A DNA stretch of 64,000 bases. Source: UBA1952 sp965200035 (GTDB lineage: Bacteria > Bacteroidota > Bacteroidia > Chitinophagales > Chitinophagaceae). Both the position numbers and the translations under genes were made by a program. Below are positions 16,637 to 26,039 of this stretch, piece after piece (positions within the stretch are counted from its first letter, which is position 1; each line of letters begins with the position of its first letter). Below the pieces are notes generated by a model, which was not told where the DNA came from, made no database searches, and saw only the letters and a list, made by a program, of their open reading frames with translations. The DNA is taken from assembly GCA_965200035.1 (NCBI GenBank), contig OZ241334.1, positions 1,674,001 to 1,738,000 on the forward strand. Direction: 5' to 3'.

Positions 16637-17704
16637 ATGTCAGCAACTACTACTACCAAAAATCTGATCGTCGCTTTTTTCCTGATCCTCGGCTTCCTGC
16701 CATCCGGAAAAGCAAATGCTCAATGCACCGTTCAACTGAATAACGGTAAGTCTGTAACCTTCCAGTTCACCCCGATCCAGATCATTGCCAACAACTGCGG
16801 TCAGAGCTGGGGCTACAACTACGATCATAAAATCCAATACACTGCTACCGTAAATGGTCAGGTTACTTTCTGGTGGGTTGGCGCTACATTCCAGTCGGGC
16901 GACAATAATAATTTCGACTTTGGTCTGGATAACAGCAAGGTTGCTGCCGGTTCCGGCACGATCATCACTGCCAACAATCAGGGTCGCTATGTAACCGACT
17001 GCGGTACGGCTACGCCAGGCTCGCTGAATATCCGCAACCTGCTGCTGACAATCAGCTCTTCCGAAGGCAATATATCCAACTTTCCTTGTGCATTTGCAGC
17101 ATCCGGCACTCCAAATTCTACCTCAGGCAGCAATACGAGCAGCCAGAATGGTATTGCACCGCTGCCTGTAAAGCTGATCAGCTTTGACGGTGCGATCAAC
17201 AATGGTAAGGTTGATCTTACCTGGGTAACTGCTACAGAAACCGATAACGCTTATTTCATCCTTGAGCGCAGCGCTGATGCCAAAAGCTGGAATAACATTA
17301 CCAAAATGGATGGCGCCGGTACTACCCGCTACAATACTACTTATAACTATACCGATGAACTGCCTGCCGCTGGTATGAACTACTACCGCCTGAAGCAGGT
17401 AGATGCCAATGGCGCTGCTACTTATTCCCGCATTATTGCAGTAAAGGCTGAAGATCATGCTTCCGCAAATACCATTACCCTTTACCCTAACCCTAACAAT
17501 GGCGAAAATGTACACTTTACAGGTATGGAAAATGCGGCTGACTGGAGCGTAAAGGTGTTGAATACCTCTTCTGCTATTGTAGATCAGTCTGCTACTGCTT
17601 CTGCCGAGCTTACCCTGCCAGCAATGCCAGCTGGCCTGTACTTTGTACAACTTCAAAATACCAAAACAGGTGAGGCTCAGATCCTCAAGCTGATGAAAAA
17701 ATAA
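16637..17704 (+). CDS. Secreted T9SS type A sorting-domain protein, paralogue 1
   Basis: 355 residues. N-terminal signal peptide ending GKANAQ, with mature start CTVQLNNG. Residues about 30-170 are a unique Cys-containing domain (NNCGQSWGYNYDHKIQY). From APLPVKLISFDG onward comes the FnIII-like block typical of these proteins (VDLTWVTATETDNAYFILERSADAK split by short gaps, then NYYRLKQVD), and the last 75 residues (ITLYPNPNNGENV ... LYFVQLQNTKTGEAQILKLMKK) are the T9SS type A C-terminal signal, which directs export across the outer membrane and surface attachment. A near neighbour at 18052 shares both halves. A -7 promoter and a terminator frame it as one unit. Confidence 0.88.
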   Translation: MSATTTTKNLIVAFFLILGFLPSGKANAQCTVQLNNGKSVTFQFTPIQIIANNCGQSWGYNYDHKIQYTATVNGQVTFWWVGATFQSGDNNNFDFGLDNSKVAAGSGTIITANNQGRYVTDCGTATPGSLNIRNLLLTISSSEGNISNFPCAFAASGTPNSTSGSNTSSQNGIAPLPVKLISFDGAINNGKVDLTWVTATETDNAYFILERSADAKSWNNITKMDGAGTTRYNTTYNYTDELPAAGMNYYRLKQVDANGAATYSRIIAVKAEDHASANTITLYPNPNNGENVHFTGMENAADWSVKVLNTSSAIVDQSATASAELTLPAMPAGLYFVQLQNTKTGEAQILKLMKK

Positions 17705-17736
17705 TAGGTTGTCTGACTAATTGGTTGAACATGAAG

Positions 17737-17764
17737 CCCCTGCGGATATCCGCGGGGGTTTTTG
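17737..17764 (+). terminator. Rho-independent terminator
   Basis: CCCCTGCGGAT pairs with ATCCGCGGGG (one T-G wobble), followed by TTTTTGCTTTTT. Confidence 0.85.
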
Positions 17765-18025
17765 CTTTTTGGAATGAGACCGGTTATATATAATCGTCTT
17801 ATTGAAATAGTAATGCTTCGTCATTTGATATGAATATGCCGATAATTACTTGCATTTATCTTCTAAGATAATTATCCACTAAAATGCTTTTAACTGATAA
17901 ATAGACATCATTACCAGATTCTAATAATGATAACAGGCATTAGTCACATTTATTGAAATTTAATTTTTATAACGTTACAAATTTAATATAAAATTTATGC
18001 TACAATATTAGGTATTAGGGACTTA

Positions 18026-18033
18026 TACCTTTG
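18026..18033 (+). promoter_or_regulatory. Bacteroidota -7 promoter element
   Basis: TACCTTTG matches TAnnTTTG exactly, 19 bp before the ATG at 18052. It overlaps a TTG that would otherwise be an alternative start, which supports the later ATG. Confidence 0.55.
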
Positions 18034-18051
18034 ATGATAAATATTATGCTT

Positions 18052-19092
18052 ATGAAAAGATACTTTTATCATCTGGAAAGCATTCTTGCTATCTTCTTCA
18101 TATCATTGGCTCTTGGCCCTGCATCTGCACAATGCACTGTTAACTCCAGCGACAATTATTCTGTAACGGTTGCCGTACAGCAGGTAGAAGCGGTACTTTC
18201 CAAAACCAGCGGATGCAATGATGGCAGCGGATACAATTACAATATTAAATACAACTACTCTGTCATCTTTTCAGGGCCTAACACGCCCACCATCACCACC
18301 ATGCAGGGTACTTTCAGCTGCGGCATGGGCAATACCCTCTACTTTCCCCTGCCTACAGGGGGTGGCAGCGGACAGGCTATTACCGGAGAAAACCCTTTCC
18401 GTAACGCCACAGATTGTGCTACTGCAAATCTTTCCTCACTTGGCTGTAATGGTCCAAACTTCACGCTCCTGGTTGGTGGCAAGGGCATCAATACTGCTGA
18501 TCCTACTGCTTATAATAACCTGACCACGCCCTGTGCGCTCCTGGCTACGGCACCGCTACCCGTAAAGCTGCTCAGCTTCGATGTCAGAGTTGTGAATGAT
18601 CAGGCAGCGCTTACCTGGACTACTGCTTCCGAAACCAACAATGCCTATTTTATCCTTGAGCGCAGCCAGGATGCATTTAGCTGGTCGGCCATTACTAAAA
18701 TAGATGGCAAAGGCGTCTCAAGAATCAACAGCACTTACACCTATACGGATGAGCTGCCACTTACAGGAATGAGCTATTACCGGTTAAAGCAAGTGGATGA
18801 AAGCGGAAAGGCTACCTATTCAAAAGTGCTCGGCGTAGAGGCCATGGCTACCGGCCATGATATAAGCATCTATCCCAGCCCAACGAAAGACGATCATCTG
18901 AGGGTTACCGGTCTGCAATCACCCGCAGACTGGAGTATAAAAATAAGCAGCACAGCATCTGCCGTCGTTTACCAATCAACCACTGTATCTCAGGAGGTGG
19001 TGATGCAGGGAGTACCTCCGGGCTTGTATATCGTTCAACTGCAAAATACCAAAACCGGGCAGCAGGCATTACTGAAGCTGGTGAAGCAGTAA
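18052..19092 (+). CDS. Secreted T9SS type A sorting-domain protein, paralogue 2
   Basis: 346 residues. Signal peptide MKRYFYHLESILAIFF...GPASAQ, then CTVNSSDNYSVTV, a Cys-rich N-terminal domain with GCNDGSGYNYNIKYNYSV, related to the paralogue at 16637 (GQSWGYNYDHKIQY). The FnIII-like block (PLPVKLLSFDV, ALTWTTASETNNAYF, YYRLKQVDESG) and T9SS sorting domain (ISIYPSPTKDDHL ... LYIVQLQNTKTGQQ) follow in the same order. The two genes look like a tandem duplication with divergence in the N-terminal part. Probably a surface protein; no enzymatic motif seen. Confidence 0.87.
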   Translation: MKRYFYHLESILAIFFISLALGPASAQCTVNSSDNYSVTVAVQQVEAVLSKTSGCNDGSGYNYNIKYNYSVIFSGPNTPTITTMQGTFSCGMGNTLYFPLPTGGGSGQAITGENPFRNATDCATANLSSLGCNGPNFTLLVGGKGINTADPTAYNNLTTPCALLATAPLPVKLLSFDVRVVNDQAALTWTTASETNNAYFILERSQDAFSWSAITKIDGKGVSRINSTYTYTDELPLTGMSYYRLKQVDESGKATYSKVLGVEAMATGHDISIYPSPTKDDHLRVTGLQSPADWSIKISSTASAVVYQSTTVSQEVVMQGVPPGLYIVQLQNTKTGQQALLKLVKQ

Positions 19093-19110
19093 GGATGCGC
19101 TGGTACTATT

Positions 19111-19153
19111 AAAAAGCAAAGGCTTTCTTTTAAAAGAAAGCCTTTGCTTTTTT
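19111..19153. terminator. Bidirectional terminator, 42-bp perfect palindrome
   Basis: AAAAAGCAAAGGCTTTC (from 19111) continues into its exact reverse complement with no loop: 19111-19152 is a perfect palindrome. It lies between convergent genes (ends 19092 and 19187), so it can terminate both. Confidence 0.9.
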
Positions 19154-19186
19154 GCCGGAATACATTCCTGTAAAACCGCCTGTTGC

Positions 19187-19651
19187 TTATTGCCGTTTTT
19201 GTGCCTGCCATTTTTTAAATGCTTCTTCTGCCAGCCCGTTCGGGAAATGCGCCATGCTCAATGCTCTGGCCTTCCAGGGCAGTGACAGCTCTTTGTATAT
19301 TTTGGCATCATCAAAACCCACTACGGCGGCCTCTTCTTTGGTATTGGCAAAGTATACGCTATCCATCATGGTCCAGTAGATGGCAGCCATGCACATGGGG
19401 CAGGGCTCACCGCTGCAATAGATCACACAACCGGCCAGCTCCAGGGTATCCAGGTTTTTGCAGGCATCCCGGATGGCCTGTACCTCTGCATGTGCAGTGG
19501 GGTCTGTATGGCTGAAGGTCTGGTTCCAGCCTCTGCCTACTACCCTGCCTTCCTTTACGATTACTGCTCCGAATGGTCCGCCATCGCCCTGCTCCAGTCC
19601 ATTGATCGCCAGCTGCCCGGCCTCATCCATAAATGTTTTATGACGCTCCAT
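19187..19651 (-). CDS. guaD: Guanine deaminase (CDA/TadA fold)
   Basis: 154 residues of the cytidine/nucleoside deaminase fold. Zinc site: HAE (54-56) and PCPMC (83-87). The context DGGPFGAVIVKEG, NDPTAHAEV-like SHTDPTAHAEVQAIRDACK, GEPCPMCMAAIYW and GFDDAKIYKELS follows the small guanine deaminase of Bacillus rather than tRNA adenosine deaminase. It converts guanine to xanthine and ammonia in the cytoplasm. Convergent with the secreted protein at 18052. TadA-like activity is the alternative but the GFDD motif favours GuaD. Confidence 0.88.
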   Translation of the reverse strand: MERHKTFMDEAGQLAINGLEQGDGGPFGAVIVKEGRVVGRGWNQTFSHTDPTAHAEVQAIRDACKNLDTLELAGCVIYCSGEPCPMCMAAIYWTMMDSVYFANTKEEAAVVGFDDAKIYKELSLPWKARALSMAHFPNGLAEEAFKKWQAQKRQ

Positions 19652-19789
19652 AGTTTAAGTCTTGTTGTACCAGCTGAAGCAGGTTCAAAAGGGATGCCAT
19701 GAATACCGAGCGAGCTATTGCATGCAGGGTACTCAAAAAAGGCAGCGCATTTACCATGCGCTGCCCTCCGGTGGATTGGGTGCAATAGC

Positions 19790-20983
19790 CTAATGGCTCA
19801 CCACCATCCGTAGCACATGAGTTTGTTCATTGCTCATGACTCTGACCTGATAGGTGCCTGTTGCGTATTTGCTGACGTCGAGGCTGCTGCTCAGATCGAA
19901 CTGTTTGTAGCTGTCAACAAGCCGTCCATCATAAGCATAGATCTGAAGGTCGGCGGCGCCCTGCTGACCCGCAAACTTTACGCTACCCGTCGCCGGATTC
20001 GGATACATGTAAATATCCCCATCAGATAAGCCGCCGTCGAAGGTTAACGACTGCACGCGCGAATAGGCATAGCTGCCATCTTTATCGGCCATGCGCAGCC
20101 TGTAATAATTTACTCCGCCTGCGGGATGCAGGTCTTGTTGGGCATATTTCCGGATGCTGCTGCCTGTACCTGCTGCCTTTGCACGGGCGATGGTGGTCCA
20201 GCTTTTTGCATCTGCGCTTCTTTCTATACCAAAATAATCTGCGTTATCTTCCGAAGCTGTGCTCCAGCTGATAAGCCCGGTCTGTCCCTGCTTCGATGCA
20301 TCAAAGTCGATCAGCTTAACCGGCGTAGGCACCCCACAGGGTGGGGTAGGTCCCATAAAGGTGCTCAGGAAGCCGGGGTTCCAGGTAGAAGTCGGCATGG
20401 TGGGGAAGAGCACATCGAAGTTGTTATTCACATTCGAGCTCAGGCTATTGGGTGGATTTCCGGAGAACGGATCAAAGTAAAGCGGGTCTGTTGACTCAAG
20501 CACTGATAAGGAACCAGGGCAAGGTCCGGAGATTGTGAATGTAAACAGCAGGGCCGGCGTGTTGATGGCATTCAGTTCAATATCAGTAGTGCCCATTGAG
20601 CTGAGGTAAACATGGAAATAATCTTTGGTCGGATTCTCAACCGGCCCGTTGAAATAGTCCTGCTTCTGCCACGTTCCGTTAGCGTAGCTGGTATTAACGG
20701 TAAATGAGTTGACCGTATAGTTGCCATTGGGCGTTGCGGCCGCGCCATTGGCGGGATCCGGCACTACAATGAAGAGCTGGGCGGTGGAAACGGTGGGCGG
20801 ATTGGCGGGCGCCAGCGAGTTGGCCTGATAATACACTTCATACCGGGACAATGCGCTGTTGTAAGAGATGCCATATTGCACATGAGCGCCGGAAGTAGCC
20901 TGTGCCGCTGCGCGAAAGCTGCCGGATATTCCCGCCAGCAATGCCAGACAGGTACAAAAGCAAGTGATCAATTTTTGTTTCAT
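19790..20983 (-). CDS. Secreted T9SS type A sorting-domain protein
   Basis: 397 residues with signal peptide MKQKLITCFCTCLALLAGISG...AAAQ. The N-terminal 200 residues form an unassigned beta-rich domain (HVQYGISYNSALSRYEVYYQ). From TPVKLIDFDASKQGQTGLISW the FnIII-like block follows (DYFGIERSADAKSW, NYYRLRMADKDGSYAY), then the T9SS type A signal (IYMYPNPATGSVKF ... GTYQVRVMSNEQTHVLRM). Just 27 bp downstream of the stop is absent of other genes on this strand; the giant gene 21011-25546 lies immediately upstream in the same direction, so the two are probably cotranscribed (27 bp gap). Confidence 0.85.
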   Translation of the reverse strand: MKQKLITCFCTCLALLAGISGSFRAAAQATSGAHVQYGISYNSALSRYEVYYQANSLAPANPPTVSTAQLFIVVPDPANGAAATPNGNYTVNSFTVNTSYANGTWQKQDYFNGPVENPTKDYFHVYLSSMGTTDIELNAINTPALLFTFTISGPCPGSLSVLESTDPLYFDPFSGNPPNSLSSNVNNNFDVLFPTMPTSTWNPGFLSTFMGPTPPCGVPTPVKLIDFDASKQGQTGLISWSTASEDNADYFGIERSADAKSWTTIARAKAAGTGSSIRKYAQQDLHPAGGVNYYRLRMADKDGSYAYSRVQSLTFDGGLSDGDIYMYPNPATGSVKFAGQQGAADLQIYAYDGRLVDSYKQFDLSSSLDVSKYATGTYQVRVMSNEQTHVLRMVVSH

Positions 20984-21010
20984 GGACTGTATTAATTGTA
21001 TTGGTTGATG

Positions 21011-24000
21011 CTAGTTGTTCCGGGGAGGCACCTGCTCAAAAATGATATAGGTTTGAGCGCGATTGGCATTTGCCGGATGGCTGAATATATTTTCCGAGAT
21101 ATAGTTGGCATCATTTCCTGTGCCCTGGGCAATCGCTGTTCCCCTCATATCCACATCGCCGGTTGTATAGGCCGGATAGATATAGCTAATGCTCTGGGTA
21201 GTGTTGTTGGGCGCGTTAAAGACGATGTACTGAAGGATATTAGGGTCATTGTTCGTACCGCTGAAGATGATGAACCGGTCCGTATTGATGTTACCAGCCC
21301 ATAGCGCCAAGTGATTATTCGTCAGGCTTTTCTGCGCATAGTTTCCGTAAGTCTCTACACCGCCGGCGGCAGGCGTATGGCTGAAGTCCACGAGCTGGGT
21401 ATTTTCAGTCAGTATCAATGGATTTTTCGTCATCACCCCTAAATGGTTGCGGTGGCGCACTACCAGGTAGCAATTGAGGTCTGTGATATTGCTGAAAGCT
21501 ACCGGTGAAAAGCCATCCATATCCACAATGTCTCCGTCCCGCTGCATCAGGGCAGATCTGGTAGCTACCGTCTTCTGCGGATTGGATGCGCTGCGCAATT
21601 CCAGGAACACCCAATCAACGATGGCATTATTGCCCGTAAGCCCAAGAATCAGGGCAGGCGGGTATTGCCCGTTAGGGGTCAGCCCGATCTCCTCCGGCAC
21701 TGCATTGCTGACCGGGATAAACATGCGGCTGCCGGTAATCGGATCAGTGAGCGTAGGGTAAGGGGTGCTGAATGGAATAATATTCTGTGAGCGCAGATTA
21801 TCCCTCATGACAGAGTCGGAGACATATGCGGTCGGCGAGTTGCCATAGAGCGCACCCTGTAGCAATACTTTTGGCGATAAGCGCACAGTCACAGGCAGGC
21901 TGGTAAAGCTCACATTGACCGTATCAAATACCGGACAGGTAACGCCCTGCAATGAAGATGGCCCAATGTATTGCTTCTGCACCATCAGCATATAAGTGTA
22001 GGTAGAAGTCTTGGCAGCAGTGCCGGGGCGGGTAAATACCGGGTTAGCGATGTTCGTAGCGCTGAGCGCGCTTATAGGCGAGCCGTTCAGCGCAGTCCAC
22101 AGGTAACCGATGGTTGTATTGGGCTCTACACCCGGCTGGGTCGTATTGGGCCCGCCTAGCCTTACAGTGTCCGGTACGCTGGCTACCGGCAATGTCTTGT
22201 CTGTTCCTGCGTCAGCCACCGGATTAACGGCTACATCTACAATCACGGTCACTGTATCCTTGCGGGTACAGCCATTAATCGGATCGGTAACGGTAAGTAT
22301 AAAATTGGTCGTCACCGGAGGATTTACCAGCACAGAGGATGCACTGCTGCTGCCGAGAATGTATTGGGTAGGAGTCCAGCTGAAGGTAGCGCCCGGAGGG
22401 CCGGCCTGTGCAGGCGGAAGACCTACCGATACCTGAGCCTGCGGACATATGGCTTTATCATTTCCCGCTATCGCGAAGATGGCATTGTTGATGACTACCG
22501 CCTTGTTATAGGTCTGGCTGCAGCTGCCGAGCGTTACCGTCAGCGTTACCGTTTGTGTAGCGCCTGCCTGATTGGCTGCCCATTTTGCAATGAATATGCT
22601 GGCTGTATTGCCGCCTGTTATAGCAGGTGAGCCGGTTGCAGACCAGCTATAAACAGCGCCGCTTACACCGGGATTTGCCTGAAACAATCCATCTTCAAGC
22701 GCGCATACGCCTGCCGGACCGGCTATGCCGCTGGATATGGTACTGGTTAATGTGAGCATAATGGGCGGTGTGGTAGTGTCATTACAGGTACCATTGGTAT
22801 TGCCCACCGACACAGTATAGGTGCCCGCCGCCAGATTATTAAATACATTGGATGCCTGCCAGACACCACTGTTAAGGCGATAGCGCAGCTGTGCGATATC
22901 GCCTGTAGCGCTGACCGTAATGCTACCCGTTGTGCCGCTGCAATTTGGCTGTGCAGCAGCAACGTTTGTGATTGCCGGTTTTGCAAAAACCTGAATGGTA
23001 GCCGTAGCCGTATCTATACAACCCTGTGCGGTGGTGCGCACTACGGTATAGCTGGTAGTAGCAGGCGGCGCTACATCGCGTACGGGATTGGTCGTGCTGT
23101 TATCCGTCCATAGATAGATGTAGCCTGCAATACCCCCGTTGTCTGCTTTTACCGTTGTGCTTTGTCCGGCGCAGATGCTTACGATATTGGTCAGCGTCAA
23201 AGCAGGGCCAGGATTATTGACTACTATATTCTGAATGGCTGAGCAGCCATTTGATCCTGTCACTTTAACGCCGATCGATGAGATGCCTGAAGGAACAATC
23301 GTCAGAGTATTGGAGCTGCCCGTTTGTAAAATAGTCCCTGAACTATTGGAAAATTCGTAGGTGAATGGCGCAGCACCTGTACCGTTCTGAACTGTGGTGG
23401 TAATGGTCACCGGACTATTGGTACATACAGGATTGCTTCCCGTAAGCGTCACCGCCGGATTATTGATAGCCGATACAACAGCAATGGTAGCTTGTGCCGT
23501 GCAGGTAGCGTTGCTTACATCTGTAACAGTAACGGTATAATTGCCGGTCACTGTAGTAGTGAACGATGCGCTGCCGGCGGCAAAGCCATTCGGGCCGGTC
23601 CACGAGTACGTGTAGCTGCCGCTGCCATTGGTCACTGCTGCGCTGACGGTTGCGGTGGCAGAAGCGCACGAAATGGTAGTGGCGGTGGCAGCTACAGACA
23701 GGCTGCAGCACGGAATGATGCTCACCATAGCCAGCGATGTATCTGTATTGCAAGTATTGCTTACCGTATATAAGAAAGTATGTGCTGCAGCCGCACCATT
23801 TCCCGCAGGCTGAAAGGTGCCTGCGGCGGCATTGAAAGTGCCGCCCGTACCGGCTACGCTGGTCCATGCACCACCGGCCGTTTCGCCACCAATAAGATCG
23901 TACAGGTTAATTGATGCAGTATTGTTGGAGCATACCGTTGTATTACCGCTCGTACCGGCAGTAGCAGCAGGGTTAATGTTGACGGTCACCTTGCTGGTAT

Positions 24001-25546
24001 CTGTAGCCGGACACGGAGATGCGCCTCCGGTAACGATGTAGCTGAACGTAGAAGCCGTAGCATTAGCAGGTATAAATGTTCCTGCAGCCGCATTGAACGT
24101 ACCGCCGGTTCCACCGGTGCGTGTCCAGGTGCCGCCGGATTGCGCGCCGGTGTTCAGGGATGCAAGATTGATGGCAGCGGTAGCATTGATGCACACGGCT
24201 ATCGTGCTGTCTTTACCTGCTTTTACCGGATTGGCAATATTGATGGTAACGTATGCTGCATCTGAGTTACATCCGCTGCCTGTTGCCGGGGCTGTGTATT
24301 TGAAAACCGAATTAGCAGCGCCGGAAGGGTTGAAGGTCTTTGCTGTAGCATTAAATACTCCACCGCTTCCGCCCGTGCGCGTCCAGGTGCCGCCCGTATC
24401 TGCGTTGGGCGCCAGTGAGCTTAGACTGATGATCCCAACATTACTGCAAAACGCTTTGGTGGTATCACGACCTGCATAGCCGTTCCTGCCAATGGTAAAT
24501 GCTTTGCTGAACGTGCAGCTCCCTATTTTCACGCTCAGCGTATAGGTGCCGGGTATCGAATAATTTTTGGTAATGCCTGTGCCGCCATCGCTCCAGCTAT
24601 AAGTAGCAGGCAGTCTTGAAGCGGAAATTGTTCCGGTACTCCAGTTATTGGTCGGCAGGTACATCCAGCTGCCTGTTACGGTCAATGATCCGTTTGCGCC
24701 GGTAGCGGCATTCCTGGGTATGCAGCCTGAGCCAACGTCGATGACGGGTGTTATCGGCAGCGCGCGGTAAGTCTGAGAAGGGAAGTTGGGCGTCAGCACC
24801 AGTGTGCCGTTACAGGGATCTCCGCCATTGCTGTTGAGCACATCGCCGGCTACTACACCGGGACCGTTATGCTGAATGCATTCGAATGCAAAGCGATCGC
24901 CACAGGAATTTTCAGCCACAATAATTGGTCCGCCTGTTGATCCGGAGATAGTCCAGATCACCGTCCAGATACCATCATTGCAGCCGAGCGGAGTCGGGTT
25001 GATGCCTCTTGCCTGAATGCTGTTGCGCATGGCCGCATTCTGGTTAAAGCTTACTATAAACCCGCTTTTATTGGAGCCTTCCATACCGGCAGTATAGTCT
25101 GCAAGATTGCCTGACGGCTGCGCATAAAGGCCGGCTGAGAATATGTAGAGCGGCTGGGTAGTGTCCATAGATATCATACGCCCATCCTGCATTTGCAGCT
25201 CCATAAGCGCATAGCTGGCATAACGCAGTTCCGGAATGGTCAGCACGCTGCCTGATACCGGAATGGTTACGTGGGGATTCAGCTCCGGATGAGCTGTTTG
25301 CCGGAATACATAGTAAGTAATTGCCTTGATTTTTCCGGCATACTCATTTTTAAGGTACAGGCGTACAGAGCCATCCTGCGGATCACTGAGGCCACCTTCG
25401 TGGTGGTTGCTGGCAGGATTGGTTGTTATTTTCCAGAAGATATTTTCATTGCGGAAAATGGCTGTGCTACGATTAAGCTGCGCCTGTGCACAGAATGAAT
25501 GGAAAACTGCAATGATTACAGCAGCAATAAGGGATAAATATTTCAT
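21011..25546 (-). CDS. Very large secreted repeat protein (Ig/PKD-like)
   Basis: 1511 residues from ATG 25546. Signal peptide MKYLSLIAAVIIAVFHSFCAQAQ. Residues about 365-625 hold three tandem repeats of roughly 85 residues, each with a Cys-containing start, a GGTWTRTGG core and a GGTFNAAAGTF strand; further PKD/SprB-like units follow (SCASATATVSAAVTNGSGSY, GCSAIQN, GCTRKDTVTVIVDVAVNP). The C-terminal 130 residues (GDVDMRGTAIAQGTGNDANY ... YIIFEQVPPRN) are a conserved block often found in secreted Bacteroidota proteins. I see no standard type A sorting signal. Likely a surface adhesin or matrix protein. First gene of a unit with 19790-20983. Confidence 0.88.
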   Translation of the reverse strand: MKYLSLIAAVIIAVFHSFCAQAQLNRSTAIFRNENIFWKITTNPASNHHEGGLSDPQDGSVRLYLKNEYAGKIKAITYYVFRQTAHPELNPHVTIPVSGSVLTIPELRYASYALMELQMQDGRMISMDTTQPLYIFSAGLYAQPSGNLADYTAGMEGSNKSGFIVSFNQNAAMRNSIQARGINPTPLGCNDGIWTVIWTISGSTGGPIIVAENSCGDRFAFECIQHNGPGVVAGDVLNSNGGDPCNGTLVLTPNFPSQTYRALPITPVIDVGSGCIPRNAATGANGSLTVTGSWMYLPTNNWSTGTISASRLPATYSWSDGGTGITKNYSIPGTYTLSVKIGSCTFSKAFTIGRNGYAGRDTTKAFCSNVGIISLSSLAPNADTGGTWTRTGGSGGVFNATAKTFNPSGAANSVFKYTAPATGSGCNSDAAYVTINIANPVKAGKDSTIAVCINATAAINLASLNTGAQSGGTWTRTGGTGGTFNAAAGTFIPANATASTFSYIVTGGASPCPATDTSKVTVNINPAATAGTSGNTTVCSNNTASINLYDLIGGETAGGAWTSVAGTGGTFNAAAGTFQPAGNGAAAAHTFLYTVSNTCNTDTSLAMVSIIPCCSLSVAATATTISCASATATVSAAVTNGSGSYTYSWTGPNGFAAGSASFTTTVTGNYTVTVTDVSNATCTAQATIAVVSAINNPAVTLTGSNPVCTNSPVTITTTVQNGTGAAPFTYEFSNSSGTILQTGSSNTLTIVPSGISSIGVKVTGSNGCSAIQNIVVNNPGPALTLTNIVSICAGQSTTVKADNGGIAGYIYLWTDNSTTNPVRDVAPPATTSYTVVRTTAQGCIDTATATIQVFAKPAITNVAAAQPNCSGTTGSITVSATGDIAQLRYRLNSGVWQASNVFNNLAAGTYTVSVGNTNGTCNDTTTPPIMLTLTSTISSGIAGPAGVCALEDGLFQANPGVSGAVYSWSATGSPAITGGNTASIFIAKWAANQAGATQTVTLTVTLGSCSQTYNKAVVINNAIFAIAGNDKAICPQAQVSVGLPPAQAGPPGATFSWTPTQYILGSSSASSVLVNPPVTTNFILTVTDPINGCTRKDTVTVIVDVAVNPVADAGTDKTLPVASVPDTVRLGGPNTTQPGVEPNTTIGYLWTALNGSPISALSATNIANPVFTRPGTAAKTSTYTYMLMVQKQYIGPSSLQGVTCPVFDTVNVSFTSLPVTVRLSPKVLLQGALYGNSPTAYVSDSVMRDNLRSQNIIPFSTPYPTLTDPITGSRMFIPVSNAVPEEIGLTPNGQYPPALILGLTGNNAIVDWVFLELRSASNPQKTVATRSALMQRDGDIVDMDGFSPVAFSNITDLNCYLVVRHRNHLGVMTKNPLILTENTQLVDFSHTPAAGGVETYGNYAQKSLTNNHLALWAGNINTDRFIIFSGTNNDPNILQYIVFNAPNNTTQSISYIYPAYTTGDVDMRGTAIAQGTGNDANYISENIFSHPANANRAQTYIIFEQVPPRNN

Positions 25547-26039
25547 TAGATAGGGGACTTCACGCACAGATGAATATTATTATAATAATATCAACCGGTA
25601 CATCTATTGCCCACTTCGAGCAATTTCCATGCCAAACTTTTATTTTTACAACTAATTATTTGCTGTGAAACAATGAGTTATTCGGTTGGGATAACTAAGT
25701 AAAAACATCTAATGATTGGCTCATTTGGTTTTTAGTTACAACCAAACCGTTTATACATTAATAGACGATATGACTATGCGAAGTATAAAATGTACTGACT
25801 GCAGAAGTTTTTTAGAAGAAATCCAAATGCTGACAACCTAAACAGCCGCTATACTGCACAGATTAATAGCTAATGATAGAGTTGTTAAATAATTATTTAT
25901 TAATATTATTAAAACTCTAATAAACACATGCACTTGCCACTGCACAATTTTAAGCAGAACGCTAATTGATATTTATGGTGGATAAGAGCAGCCGCGGTCA
26001 GGAAAGCAGCCCTTAAATTTGCGCTGCTTTCCTTCTTTT
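25547..26039. other. AT-rich divergent intergenic region
   Basis: A 493-bp gap between divergent genes. Strongly AT-rich, with no coding stretch. It ends in a -7 promoter element (26014-26021) for the amidohydrolase gene; nothing could be placed for the giant gene on the other strand. Confidence 0.5.
26014..26021 (+). promoter_or_regulatory. Bacteroidota -7 promoter element
   Basis: TAAATTTG matches TAnnTTTG, 19 bp before the ATG at 26040. It overlaps the in-frame upstream start at 26019 and so argues for 26040 as the true start. Confidence 0.55.
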
